From: PALSA-188 sp963720075
GTDB lineage: Bacteria > Acidobacteriota > Terriglobia > Terriglobales > Acidobacteriaceae
Assembly: GCA_963720075.1 (NCBI GenBank)
Contig: CAVREG010000005.1
Location: 1-64,000 of the forward strand
Direction of reading: 5' to 3'
DNA length: 64,000 nucleotides
Part shown: piece by piece, positions 1 to 7,613 of the stretch
How positions within the stretch are numbered: the stretch's first letter is position 1
Layout of the letters: each line of letters opens with the position of its first letter
Notes under the pieces: generated by a model
Databases searched by the model: none
What the model was told of the DNA's origin: nothing
Seen by the model: only the letters and a program-made list of their open reading frames with translations
Translations under genes and position numbers: made by a program

Positions 1-16
1 AACCCAGTTGGGATTT

Positions 17-40
17 CCACCCTTGCGAAAGCAAGAGTGG
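17..40. repeat. GC-rich hairpin with GAAA loop
   Basis: The sequence CCACCCTTGC-GAAA-GCAAGAGTGG forms a nine-pair stem with one C/A mismatch and a four-base loop. It lies just beyond the greB stop on the minus strand. There is no T-run on either side, so it is more like one of the dispersed palindromes of this genome than an intrinsic terminator. A related palindrome is at 2618-2650. Confidence 0.5.
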
Positions 41-90
41 GCCCGACCCCCGTTGCAGATAAGCTACTCTCGCTCTTTTTGTCAGGTGGA

Positions 91-692
91 TTACCGTCGG
101 CGAAGGAGTCCCTTTGCCGAGGCCTCGGATCCAGGTGGTTCACGGAACGGTTCCACAGAAATGCGCTCGTAACACACTTCCAGCCCGGTCAGGTATTCTG
201 TACCGCCCGGCAATTGAAGGACTACGCTGTCACCCGCTGCCGACTTCATCAACGCGCGCCCCAGAGGTGACACCCAACTGATGTGGTTGCGGTTGAGATC
301 GATTTCGTCGGTGCCCACGATGCTCACCACTCGCGATACTCCCGCGGCATTGGCATAGCGCACGGTCGCCCGAAGAATGCCCTGGTCGCCGCCTGCCCTG
401 CTCGCGGACCTTCCGGGTCCACCACTTCCGCGGCTTCGATTCGCTTCGTGAGAAAGCGAATCCGCCCATCAATCTGCCGCAGCCGCCGCTTGCCGTATTG
501 ATAGTCGGCGTTTTCACTGCGATCGCCGTTGCCGGCAGCCCACGCCACCACCTCCGTCACGACCGGACGTTCCCTCTTGAGCAGAAACCGGTGCTCATCT
601 TTGAGGCGCTCCAGCCCGCTCGGAGTTATGTAGTTTTTGACTGGCGTCGCGGGCTCGTCCGCTTGCGGTTTTCTCGTAAACCCTTTTCGCAT
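91..692 (-). CDS. greB: Transcription elongation factor GreB, one-base frameshift
   Basis: GreA/GreB factors bind the RNA polymerase secondary channel and stimulate cleavage of backtracked RNA. The N-terminal coiled-coil domain (about residues 18-95) carries GDRSENADYQYGKRRLR, the classic GreB tip region, in the frame starting at 692. The C-terminal FKBP-like domain (VGTDEIDLNRNHISWVSPLGRALM) is in another frame, down to the stop at 91. Adding one G/C near 368-371, in a CCC run, restores one continuous protein with AFFGATVRYANAAG across the junction. The C-terminus runs about 15 residues past the E. coli protein. The symbol is based on the GreB-type length and motif. Either a sequencing indel or a real mutation is possible; a homopolymer indel is favoured. 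Confidence 0.85.
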
Positions 693-717
693 CTCGTGAT
701 TTTTTCACGTTTTCCAT

Positions 718-1055
718 TTATTTGTTTGGCGTCCCGGGCGGGATTTGCCGGATGTTCGCGCTCAACGACTGGAGCTTCGTGATGATCTCGCCCGCCTGCT
801 GGTGATCAATCTCGCCTGAGAGCAGGCGGTTCAGGACTCGCGTCAGAGCGCGCTGTACGGATTCGGCGCCTTTCAGCGGCGCGGATTCGAACCAGCGCTG
901 GCGGGTCCGCTCAGCAATTTTTCTCGCTTTTTGCCCATGCGCACGCTTATGGAAGTAGCAATATCGGGTACGGCGCATGGCGGGGAACCGCAGCGGGTGG
1001 TGTTGTCCATCCAGTGCTGGCATAAGGGGACGGCGGCCACCCCTACCCTCCCCAT
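718..1055 (-). CDS. Acidobacterial CYFH-motif small protein, frameshifted
   Basis: A small protein of a family common in Acidobacteria: an N-terminal Cys/His module (CQHWMDNTTRCGSP then RYCYFHKRAH) that resembles a one-site zinc knuckle, followed by a helical region ending in GEIITKLQSLSANIR. The first 25 residues are in the frame starting at 1055; the rest are in the frame that continues to 718. One missing base near 980, beside a CCCC/GG run, accounts for the shift and restores CGSPAMRRTRYCYFH. Function is unknown; a nucleic-acid-binding role is only a guess from the Cys/His motif. It lies 25 bases upstream of greB on the same strand and may be co-transcribed. Confidence 0.65.
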
Positions 1056-1174
1056 TTTGTAACGTATTTAAAAGTCATAGAGTTCGCGGGCTTTTACTGC
1101 CAACTACCGATTTCTAAGGAAGTTAAATCCTGAGTTCTTTGGAATCATGTAGTTGCCACCGCAGTTCACCTCAT

Positions 1175-1203
1175 GGACTCGGGACGAGGTCGTCCTCTAG
1201 TCC
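1175..1203. other. Strong hairpin in otherwise empty intergenic region
   Basis: GGACT-CG-GGACGA-GG-TCGTCC-TCT-AGTCC pairs as two stacked stems with a small internal loop. It is in the 370-base stretch (1056-1427) between the CYFH gene and the pseudouridine synthase, which otherwise holds only the dispersed repeat at 1311-1342. I see no coding sequence there. It could be a structured transcript or a repeat. Confidence 0.3.
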
Positions 1204-1310
1204 TAGTGCTGGGACAATGATGGAATGATTCGGTGGTGGACGGCAAGGTCAGATGTCACAGGGTAGAAGCGACTGGCTGTTGAAAAGTGTTTTGTGGGTG
1301 AAGCGGAGAT

Positions 1311-1342
1311 GCATCGGTCCTTCGCTGCGCTCAGGATGACAA
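1311..1342. repeat. Dispersed repeat, copy 1 (GTCCTTCGCT...AGGATGACA)
   Basis: The 31-base string starting GCATCGGTCCTTCGCTGCGC and ending CAGGATGACA recurs at 13341-13371 with about three mismatches. Both copies are intergenic. A more diverged relative ending CTCGGAATGACAATG is in the ftsA-ftsZ gap near 32810-32860. This is a typical non-coding dispersed repeat; no coding function. Confidence 0.6.
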
Positions 1343-1427
1343 TTTTATTTTGATGGCCCGAGATTAACGCCAACGAGTGGGCGAAGCCGGGGCAGGCCGC
1401 GGATGCCTTAGCTTACACTCAAACCAC

Positions 1428-2351
1428 ATGCTCAACCGGGGATATGCCTATACCACAATCGTCAGAAGCAAACATCAGGGACGAACCGTGCTCTCACACT
1501 TGGCAAGCCTTTACCCACACTCAACATCAGAGGCTTGGCAACAAAATCTGAACAACCGCGAAGTGACCGTCAACGGCGTCACCGCGACCGGAAGCGAATT
1601 GCTCACTTCAGGCCAAACCCTTGTGTGGAACCGTCCACCCTGGATCGAACCGGACTGTCCTCAGCACTTCGAAGTCCTGTTTAATGATCCGCATCTATTG
1701 GCCGTCAACAAACCTGGCGGGCTGCCCACCCTCCCCGGCGGCGGCTTTATGGAAAACACGCTCTTGCGCCTGGTGCAAAAGCAAATTTCCAACGCAAACC
1801 CTGTGCACCGGTTGGGCCGAGCCACGACGGGCATCGTCCTCTTCGCCAAAACACCGCAGGTGGCCGCTAAACTATTTGCAAACTGGAACACATCCAGAAT
1901 TCAAAAAATTTACCGAGCGCTGTCTCAAGGCATTGCCCAGCGCGATGCCTACGAAATTCTCACACCCATCGGACTTGTACCGCACCCGCGCATCGGTTCG
2001 GTGTGGGCCGCCAACCCAAGTGGCAAGCCGTCAAAGTCATTGGCGAAGGTGATCTCACGGGCGCCAAGCAGCACGGCGTCAAGCAGCACATCAGGCACCA
2101 CAACATTTGAGGTAAGCCTAAATTCGGGACGCCCCCATCAAATCAGAATCCATCTGGCATCCATCGGCCATCCCCTGGTAGGCGATCCTCTGTACGGCTT
2201 AACCGGCCAGCCTCTTGAGAATCTCCCCGGCCTCCCGGGCGATGGAGGATATTTCCTGCACGCCCAATTTCTCAATTTCCAACACCCCATCACCGGAGAA
2301 CAAATCAATCTTGAGGCAGCTTTGCCGGGCGGATTGTCATTGCAACAGTAG
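1428..2351 (+). CDS. RluA-family RNA pseudouridine synthase with Asp-to-Gly motif
   Basis: An RluA/RluD-type protein of 307 residues that would isomerise uridine in tRNA or rRNA. A short S4-like region precedes the catalytic domain; VNKPGGLP at about residue 94, the motif-II region HRLGRATTGIVLF at 127, and GRPHQIRIHLASIGHPLVGDPLYG near the C-terminus are all clear. The usual catalytic aspartate (HRLDxxTSG) is Gly130 here. From memory, a plant/cyanobacterial RluA subgroup also has HRLGRGTSG, so this may be a subgroup trait. I chose the ATG at 1428 (MLNRGYAY) because that is how this subgroup normally begins; an in-frame ATG at 1377 also exists. Substrate is unknown. Confidence 0.85.
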   Translation: MLNRGYAYTTIVRSKHQGRTVLSHLASLYPHSTSEAWQQNLNNREVTVNGVTATGSELLTSGQTLVWNRPPWIEPDCPQHFEVLFNDPHLLAVNKPGGLPTLPGGGFMENTLLRLVQKQISNANPVHRLGRATTGIVLFAKTPQVAAKLFANWNTSRIQKIYRALSQGIAQRDAYEILTPIGLVPHPRIGSVWAANPSGKPSKSLAKVISRAPSSTASSSTSGTTTFEVSLNSGRPHQIRIHLASIGHPLVGDPLYGLTGQPLENLPGLPGDGGYFLHAQFLNFQHPITGEQINLEAALPGGLSLQQ

Positions 2352-2786
2352 GGACACGGCGGGATTCATATCAGGGGTGGCCGAGGATGGCCCTAGATCT
2401 GTTTGTGCAAGCAATCGACATAAGGTCGGGCGACCCGCCCAAAGCGCGTGATGCCGGCGTCACGAATGCCCACCCACCCGTCGAACACCGCGACGGGTAG
2501 GGCAGCCGATTTGGTTATAGTGTTTAGGAAATCAAAGCATGCGGGACAAAAGGTGGGCCAGCCCCCATGAAGCGAGATTACGATTCAATCGGGGGCTTTT
2601 CTGTGACGAGTGAACATCCCCAGCCTTCGCAAAAAACGCGAAAGGCTGGGCCACCCGCCCACTCATTGAGCATGCCGGGTGCCCCATTCAATCGTGTTCT
2701 CCGCGATTGAGTGGGAATACAATCCGGGAAAATCGGGGATAGACGGGACGTTCACCGATTCCCTTGTATATTGGCAAGGACGGCAG
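2352..2786. other. Intergenic stretch with hairpin 2618-2650 and REP-like repeat
   Basis: No gene is supported here. The stretch holds a hairpin (CCCAGCCTTCGC, A-rich loop, GCGAAAGGCTGGG at 2618-2650) like the palindrome at the window's left edge. It also holds a REP-like repeat at 2724-2766 shared with 3821-3858. The remainder is made of short GC-rich fragments without an open frame that looks coding. Confidence 0.5.
2724..2766. repeat. REP-like repeat, copy 1 (GGGGAYAGACGG)
   Basis: CCGGGAAAATCGGGGATAGA followed by CGGGACGTTCACC and CCCTTG closely matches 3821-3858, which reads CCCGAAAATTCGGGGACAGA then CGGAACGTTTCCCTTG. The first half is a palindrome. It sits just upstream of the gene starting at 2787, which supports that start rather than the longer open frame from 2679. 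Confidence 0.6.
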
Positions 2787-3497
2787 ATGGAAATTCATAA
2801 ACGAAAGACGCTCGAAGATTTTCCCAAGTTTGTTGTGACTGGTATGCACCGTGGCACCACGTCCGACGCGGGTTATACGTCTTTCGAGCTTCAAGGTAGT
2901 TTTGACCGCAGACTTGAGGGTCCTTTCGAGCAAATTGTTGGGGATGCCGTTCCACGCTGGTTTTGGCTCTTGTTCGACCAGCGCGGATACCTCACCCCAA
3001 TGCTGGAGTCTTTCGACAAAGAAGCAGGTACGGCAATTCTCAGTTGTCAGGAAAAAGAGGAACCACGAGTAGTCGGATTGGAATTGGCTTATCTCAGCCC
3101 CTACTGGCAGGCGTTCAATGTCTGGATGGTTCTCGACCCGACTTGGGGCTGGAGAAGGGAGCAGTTTAAGGGAACCGATGCTGTCGCCGAGGACTACGAA
3201 TCGAAGGATGCATCAATCGTAGGAGGACGCGAGGTAAAGGTCTGGACGAAATTGGAACCAACGGGCGTAAGTGGTGGTCAGAGTAGACATTATCCGGCAA
3301 CCGACCAAACCTTACCCGTTCGCTCCGGCACTCGACTAGTTCCGTCAGGGTGGGGTCACGAACACTGCGAGCTGTGCAATGAGCATATCGACGCTGGAAT
3401 GTTCGGATATTGTGATCCGGGAGAGCGCTGGATGTGCCAGAAATGCTACGAGCGCTATGTAACGCGGCACGATCTGGCCTTCGTGGACGAACTCTAA
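2787..3497 (+). CDS. Hypothetical protein with C-terminal Cys/His zinc-binding motif
   Basis: I do not recognise this 236-residue protein. It begins MEIHKRKTLEDFPKFVVTG, is rich in aromatic residues in the middle (LAYLSPYWQAFNVWMVL), and ends in a probable zinc ribbon: HEHCELCNEHI, then about 20 residues later MCQKCYERY. The ATG at 2787 follows GGCAAGGA at suitable spacing, and the upstream in-frame DNA is a dispersed repeat, so the open frame from 2679 is probably not all translated. It stands alone beside the damaged toxin-antitoxin patch; an accessory role is an inference only. Confidence 0.65.
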   Translation: MEIHKRKTLEDFPKFVVTGMHRGTTSDAGYTSFELQGSFDRRLEGPFEQIVGDAVPRWFWLLFDQRGYLTPMLESFDKEAGTAILSCQEKEEPRVVGLELAYLSPYWQAFNVWMVLDPTWGWRREQFKGTDAVAEDYESKDASIVGGREVKVWTKLEPTGVSGGQSRHYPATDQTLPVRSGTRLVPSGWGHEHCELCNEHIDAGMFGYCDPGERWMCQKCYERYVTRHDLAFVDEL

Positions 3498-3718
3498 GAT
3501 TTGCGGGTCGTTCTCGTGCGAGCGACCATCCTCGGCGTTGTTGCATTTGGGAGCACTTGGGGGCGTCCTACCTAGTCAGAGTACCTCCAGCGCCCTTGGA
3601 GTGCGCACAATCTGACTAACGGGGCAAACCTTCAATAATCCAACGCCCTCATTAACCGGCAATTTTCTTGCCGGGCTACACTGGAAGAGGCACCGTTTTT
3701 GCTAGTTGCTCCTTCTAA

Positions 3719-3826
3719 ATGATCTCTTTCTCAAACATCAAATAAGTAGTATGGCAAGCAGTTGCTCTTCGTGGATGCTTCGTTTCAGTTGAATCCTGGC
3801 GAAAAAGTAGGACTGGTCGGTCCCGA
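3719..3826 (+). pseudogene. 5' fragment of ABC-F ATPase gene, copy 1
   Basis: The first ~106 bases of the ABC-F gene at 5498 are present here with about 90% identity by eye, including the start MISFSNI. An extra A at codon 8-9 creates an in-frame TAA. Similarity also extends roughly 40 bases upstream. It stops at TCGGTCCCGAAA, where the REP-like palindrome 3821-3858 begins, just before the Walker A sequence that copy 2 retains. It is a non-functional remnant. The rest of the intergenic interval (3498-3925) has no other gene. Confidence 0.8.
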
Positions 3827-3858
3827 AAATTCGGGGACAGACGGAACGTTTCCCTTGC
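3821..3858. repeat. REP-like repeat, copy 2
   Basis: A palindrome (GTCCCGAA-AA-TTCGGGGAC) followed by AGACGGAACGTTTCCCTTG, matching the copy at 2724-2766. It marks the exact point where the first ABC-F fragment ends, so it may have taken part in the break. Confidence 0.6.
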
Positions 3859-3925
3859 CTATCTAAAACGACCTGCTTGACATCCCAATCCGCTAGTTTA
3901 CGATTAAATCAGGAAGCAAGAGCCC

Positions 3926-4138
3926 ATGAGTGATCTTCGAAGCCAACTAGTGAATCTCTCCGCCGCGGAAAAAGTGGACCTACTGGACGCGGTATGGGAG
4001 AGCCTTGAAGCCGACGCGCAGTCGCTGACCGAAACACAGCGGGCAGAGTTGGACTCCCGCTTGGCCCGGCATGAAAAGAATCCTTCCGATGTCATTCCCT
4101 GGGAAAAAGTGCGGGCAGGCCTATTCCATAAGCCATGA
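3926..4138 (+). CDS. Type II antitoxin, addiction-module component family
   Basis: This 70-residue protein has the family pattern LSAAEKVDLLDAVWESL followed by an acidic helical centre and the C-terminal IPWEKVRAGL, typical of the 'putative addiction module component' antitoxins. These bind and neutralise a ParE/RelE-type toxin. Its stop codon overlaps the toxin start by four bases (ATGA at 4135-4138), indicating translational coupling. AGGAAG lies upstream of the start. Antitoxins of this type usually repress their own operon; no operator was identified. Intact. Confidence 0.85.
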   Translation: MSDLRSQLVNLSAAEKVDLLDAVWESLEADAQSLTETQRAELDSRLARHEKNPSDVIPWEKVRAGLFHKP

Positions 4139-4431
4139 CACTTTCGGTAGTCTGGCTGCCTGAAGCCGATGCCGACCTGCAAGAAGCACGTGCGTGGTAC
4201 GACAACGTGCGACCCGAACTGGGCGAGCGCTTTGCTTACGCGGTAGAAGATACCGTTGAGACAATTTCTGAAGGCCCGCTGCAATTTCCAGCTGTTCATC
4301 GCAAAATTCGCCGCGCCGGGGTGAGGCGCTTTCCTTACGGCATCTTCTTTGAGATAGAGGAATTCAGAGTTGTTGTGATCGCTTGCTTGCATGGCAGGCG
4401 TGATCCTCAGCGGTGGAAGGTACGTGGTTGA
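4135..4431 (+). CDS. ParE/RelE-superfamily toxin
   Basis: A 98-residue ParE/RelE-fold toxin: VVWLPEADADLQEARAWYDN at the N-terminus, the core FPAVHRKIRRAGVRRFPYGI, and the C-terminal strand IACLHGRRDPQRWKVRG. Length and motif order are normal, so this is probably active. Members either cut mRNA at the ribosome or poison gyrase; sequence alone does not separate the two here. It is coupled to the antitoxin at 3926. Its last 25 bases overlap the 3' end of the truncated convergent toxin at 4407-4562. Confidence 0.85.
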   Translation: MTLSVVWLPEADADLQEARAWYDNVRPELGERFAYAVEDTVETISEGPLQFPAVHRKIRRAGVRRFPYGIFFEIEEFRVVVIACLHGRRDPQRWKVRG

Positions 4432-4562
4432 TCGCTGAGAAATACAATTTCCCTCTTTCCAACGACCCGCCGGGTGGCTTCGTTTTGTTCCAGGTACCAA
4501 CTGATGGAAGACTTGAGTTCCGCGAGTGCAGATGGGTGAATGTCCAGAGACTTAGCGGCCAT
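4407..4562 (-). pseudogene. Truncated ParE/RelE-type toxin (51 aa)
   Basis: Starting at ATG 4562, overlapping the antitoxin stop by 11 bases, a frame reads MAAKSLDIHPSALAELKSSI then SWYLEQNEATRR and stops at 4407. The first 30 residues match the N-terminal helix of ParE-type toxins paired with this antitoxin class (usually about 95 residues). The central and C-terminal core is missing or replaced, so the toxin should be inactive. It is the expected partner of the antitoxin at 4552-4788. Confidence 0.65.
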
Positions 4563-4788
4563 TGAGGAGGGCAGTAACCTGGCGTCGCGCCTCTGCCCAT
4601 GGAATTGGTTTTACTTTGCCGGAATCCAGTTCCTCGATGCGTCTCGCAATTTCGTGTTTCCATGCTTCCTCGACTGATGGGTCAACGGTATCGTCGAGGC
4701 TTTCCAGCAGCGATCCAGCCAAAGCAGCACGGGCTTCCGGCGGGAGAGCCAAGGCCTTTTTTAAGAGTTCGGAAACGTCTGGACTCAT
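4552..4788 (-). CDS. Type II antitoxin, addiction-module component family (orphaned)
   Basis: A 78-residue antitoxin of the same family as the one at 3926: LLKKALALPPEARAALAGSLL at the N-terminus and IPWAEARRQV at the C-terminus, with an acidic helix between (DPSVEEAWKHEIARRIEELD). It appears intact, but its downstream toxin is truncated. It is convergent with the intact module at 3926-4431. An intact antitoxin left beside a dead toxin could still bind related toxins or operators; that is inference. Confidence 0.8.
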   Translation of the reverse strand: MSPDVSELLKKALALPPEARAALAGSLLESLDDTVDPSVEEAWKHEIARRIEELDSGKVKPIPWAEARRQVTALLNGR

Positions 4789-4910
4789 GGGACTATTTTA
4801 CGCCCAGCAAGCAAATCGCGAGAAAACGCGGAAGCTAGGTGCGGTTTGGGACGGGTATTGGTCGTCACGTGTAGTTCCACCGACGCCAAAATGTGTTTTA
4901 CAATTAAGCC

Positions 4911-5093
4911 ATGCAGGAGCCATTTACACGCGACCGCATTATCGAGGCTCTCCAGGCGATGCCGCCAAGTGCCACCATCGACGATGCTATTGAGCGGCTC
5001 GTATTTTTGGCCAAAGTCGAAACCGGGTTGGCCGAGCTTGATGGGTCCCAGGGCATTCCGCACGATCAGGCCAAGCATCGCTTCGGACTCTAG
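4911..5093 (+). CDS. Small antitoxin-like protein of a third module
   Basis: This 60-residue protein (FTRDRIIEALQAMPPSATID then DAIERLVFLAKVETGLAEL) has the form of small proteins commonly encoded right before ParE/RelE toxins and presumed to be antitoxins. It ends at TAG 5091-5093, and the toxin frame starts with GTG at 5093, overlapping by one base. It is intact although the toxin is frameshifted. Assignment rests on pattern recognition and context. Confidence 0.65.
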   Translation: MQEPFTRDRIIEALQAMPPSATIDDAIERLVFLAKVETGLAELDGSQGIPHDQAKHRFGL

Positions 5094-5400
5094 TGCGCAT
5101 TCTATGGTCGCCACAATCGCTGCGCGATCTTGACGCTATCCACGAAATACACATCGCTAAAGATTCTAAACATTATGCAGGTCTGAGCGTTATGCAAGTT
5201 TGACCATGGCGCGCATCTTTTCTGCCGTCGAGCAATTGATCCAGTTCCCGCACTCGGGACGTATTGTTCCGGAGAGAGATGAACCTGAAATTCGCGAAGT
5301 CATCGTTGGACGTTTTCACGTGGTGTATAGGGTTCAAGATAAGCTGATTGAAGTCGCAACTGTTTTTAGGTCAGCAAGGGAATTCCGAGAAAAATTCTAG
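5093..5400 (+). pseudogene. Frameshifted ParE/RelE-family toxin
   Basis: From GTG 5093 the frame reads VRILWSPQSLRDLDAIHEIH and stops at 5203. A second frame from about 5206 reads MARIFSAVEQLIQFPHSGRI, then PEIREVIVGRFHVVYRV and ends VATVFRSAREFREKF at 5400. Together they are one complete ParE-type toxin (about 100 residues) broken near 5170-5205. The junction looks rearranged by more than a single base, so true decay is likelier than a read error here. Partner: the antitoxin at 4911. Confidence 0.75.
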
Positions 5401-5497
5401 GGTATGCGACGGTGGCCCATCCAAAGCTTGCCCTGAGCCTGTCGAATGGGCCCGGGCCACACAGAAGAGTCGCCGTGCGCCGGTTGAATCCTTCAAA

Positions 5498-6034
5498 ATG
5501 ATTTCTTTCTCAAACATCAATAAGCAATATGGCAAGCAGTTGCTGTTCGTGGATGCTTCGTTTCAGTTGAATCCCGGCGAAAAAGTCGGACTGGTCGGTC
5601 CCAACGGGGCGGGCAAGACAACGCTCTTCCGTGTGGTGGTCGGCGAGGAAACTCCCGACGAGGGCGCGGTCTCTGTCCCCAAAAAGTTGACGATCGGCTA
5701 CTTTCGCCAGGACGTCGAGGAAATGACATCGAGGAAATGCAGGGCCGTTCGGTTCTCGATGAAGCGATTGCAGGTAGCGGACGCGTCGGAGATCTCCAAT
5801 CTCTACCCCGAGCTCGAAGCCTTGCAGCGGGAAATGTCCGACCCTGACAAGGCTGATGACATGGACCGCATCCTTGATCGCTTCGGTCACGTTCAGGAGG
5901 AGTACGAGCATTTAGGCGGTTACGCGCTCGAATCGCAAGCTCGTGAAGTGCTCCGTGGTCTGAGATTCAAAGACGGTCAGATTGACGGCGACGTGGGCGA
6001 TTTCGACTACTCTCGTTCGCCGGAGTTCCGCTAA
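5498..6034 (+). pseudogene. Truncated, frameshifted ABC-F ATPase, copy 2
   Basis: The N-terminal part of an ABC-F protein (EttA/Uup/YbiT type, normally about 530-650 residues with two ATPase domains, acting on the ribosome). It starts MISFSNINKQYGKQLLFVDA and keeps Walker A (GPNGAGKTT). A 14-base unit, TCGAGGAAATGACA, is duplicated at 5715-5739 and throws the frame out; it recovers at YPELEALQREM, and the open frame continues to AREVLRGLRFKDGQIDGDVG. The signature/Walker B half and the whole second ATPase domain are absent. It ends 14 bases before the tRNA-Phe 3' end. Not functional. It duplicates the fragment at 3719. Confidence 0.85.
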
Positions 6035-6048
6035 GTCTTGCGGAATGA

Positions 6049-6124
6049 TGGTGGCCAGGGAGGGAGTTGAACCCCCGACGCCAGCCTTTTCAGGGCTGCG
6101 CTCTACCACCTGAGCTACCTGGCC
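6049..6124 (-). tRNA. tRNA-Phe (GAA), CCA encoded
   Basis: The reverse strand folds as a complete tRNA: acceptor GGCCAGG (6124-6118) pairs with CCTGGCC, discriminator A, encoded CCA at 6051-6049; D arm GCTCAGGTGGTAGAGC; anticodon loop CTGAAAA giving GAA (Phe); T loop GTTCAACTC. It lies directly against the broken end of the ABC-F fragment, a common kind of place for island boundaries. No integrase is nearby. Confidence 0.95.
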
Positions 6125-6276
6125 ACATTAGAATCCCTGATCAACTGCAAACGCCCTGCGAGTCGTGTGGAGACGCGCTGAATACCGGCGGGACTTCCTG
6201 GAAGCAGACGCGTGGAACAGCCCGATTATAGCAATCAAGCTTAATCCTCTCAACGAGGCGCCACGATATTTGCAAA

Positions 6277-7608
6277 CTATAAATTATATGACCGAGTGCT
6301 AGCTGCGCTTCGCACAACTCCATCCAAAATCGTGAGTGCGGCTCGGTTCGATCCGAACCAGTAGGGAATCTCACGATAGTCATCCACGTCGAAGGCGACC
6401 AGGTCGGCGTCTTTTCCCGGTTCGATTGATCCTTTGCGATCCTGCAAGCGGAGCGACCACGCTCCGTTTATTGTTGCCGCAGTGATTGCTTCGGCGGGCG
6501 ACATCTTCATTTGGGTACATGCCAGCGACAAAATAAAAGGCATGCTCACGGTCGGAGAGGAGCCTGGGTTGTAGTCGGTTGCCACCGCCACGGGCACGCC
6601 TGCGTCAATTAGTTTGCGCGAGGGAGGGAACCTGTCTAATCCGAGGAAGTAACTTGCTCCAGGCAACAGTGTTGCAACGGCGCGCCGTGCTGCAAGACGC
6701 CGGATATCGTCGTCGCTCACGAAATCCAAGTGATCTAACGATGCGGGATCGAATTCCAACAACGAGCCCAAGTGCTGGTTGCTCAGTTGGCAAATGTGCG
6801 CTCTGATTCCTAGCGAATGCTTTTGTGCAGCTCGAAAAATTCTTTCGCCTTCTTTCGCGGTAAAAGCTCCGCGCTCGATGAACACGTCCACAAACTGCGC
6901 AAGTTTTCGTCTTGCCACCTGGGGGATCATTTGATCGCAAATAAGATTGACATAATCGCCGCGGCAATTCGCGAACTCTCGCGGGACAACATGCGCACCG
7001 AGCAGCGTTGGGACAACTGTCCCCGGCCATCGGGATGCTGCATCGCGGATCGCTTCCAGCGATTTCAATTCGAATGCGAGAGTCAGCCCGTAACCCGATT
7101 TCGCTTCTACAGTCGTGGTGCCGTGATCGGCCATCTCATTGAGGACGTCTAGGATTTTCCCCGAGAGCCGCGCCTTGCTTGCTTTGCGCACATCTTCGAG
7201 GCTGGAACGAATGCCGCCGCCGGCTGTTGCAATCTGTTCATAAGTCGCGCCGGAAATTCGTTTCTCAAAATCTACGAGACGCGGGGAAATGAATGCGGGA
7301 TGGGTGTGCGAATCCACGAAACCGGGAAGAACGACTTTATTCTTGCAATCAATTTCGAGGATTTTTCTTCGATTCTTCTTAACCCAGGGATCTCGCAGGG
7401 CGTCGTTAGTTTTCCCGACAGAAACAATTTTCCCGCTGGAACAAAGCACTGCGGCGTCTTTGATAATGCCAAGTTCAGAGAGCGCCGCCCCACGACGCGG
7501 TCCGGCGTGGTCGGAAGACGAGTCAAGAGTCAGCAACTGACCGATGTTTAGGAGAAGAAGGGAGCAATTGTCCGTTTTGATTTTTCTGCGCGTGCGGTCC
7601 ATCTCCAT
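6277..7608 (-). CDS. hutI: Imidazolonepropionase
   Basis: HutI hydrolyses 4-imidazolone-5-propanoate to N-formimino-L-glutamate, the third step of histidine degradation, in the cytoplasm. The amidohydrolase fold is evident: metal-binding DSHTHPAF at about residue 100, TTVEAKSGYGL, GAHVVP, AHICQLS, LDHLDF and the second metal region ATDYNPGSSPT, then the C-terminal PGKDADLVAFD. At 443 residues it is slightly longer than the usual 400-420. Its start lies five bases after the zinc-ribbon gene stop, so the two are co-transcribed, probably with mnmG upstream. No other hut genes are in the window. Confidence 0.93.
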   Translation of the reverse strand: MEMDRTRRKIKTDNCSLLLLNIGQLLTLDSSSDHAGPRRGAALSELGIIKDAAVLCSSGKIVSVGKTNDALRDPWVKKNRRKILEIDCKNKVVLPGFVDSHTHPAFISPRLVDFEKRISGATYEQIATAGGGIRSSLEDVRKASKARLSGKILDVLNEMADHGTTTVEAKSGYGLTLAFELKSLEAIRDAASRWPGTVVPTLLGAHVVPREFANCRGDYVNLICDQMIPQVARRKLAQFVDVFIERGAFTAKEGERIFRAAQKHSLGIRAHICQLSNQHLGSLLEFDPASLDHLDFVSDDDIRRLAARRAVATLLPGASYFLGLDRFPPSRKLIDAGVPVAVATDYNPGSSPTVSMPFILSLACTQMKMSPAEAITAATINGAWSLRLQDRKGSIEPGKDADLVAFDVDDYREIPYWFGSNRAALTILDGVVRSAASTRSYNL

Positions 7609-7613
7609 CGCGC

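Noticed and set aside
5400..5497. String CTTGCCCTGAGCCTGTCGAA as a possible regulatory site
   Set aside because: It is a widespread non-coding repeat-like string; no second copy in this window, and no regulatory evidence.
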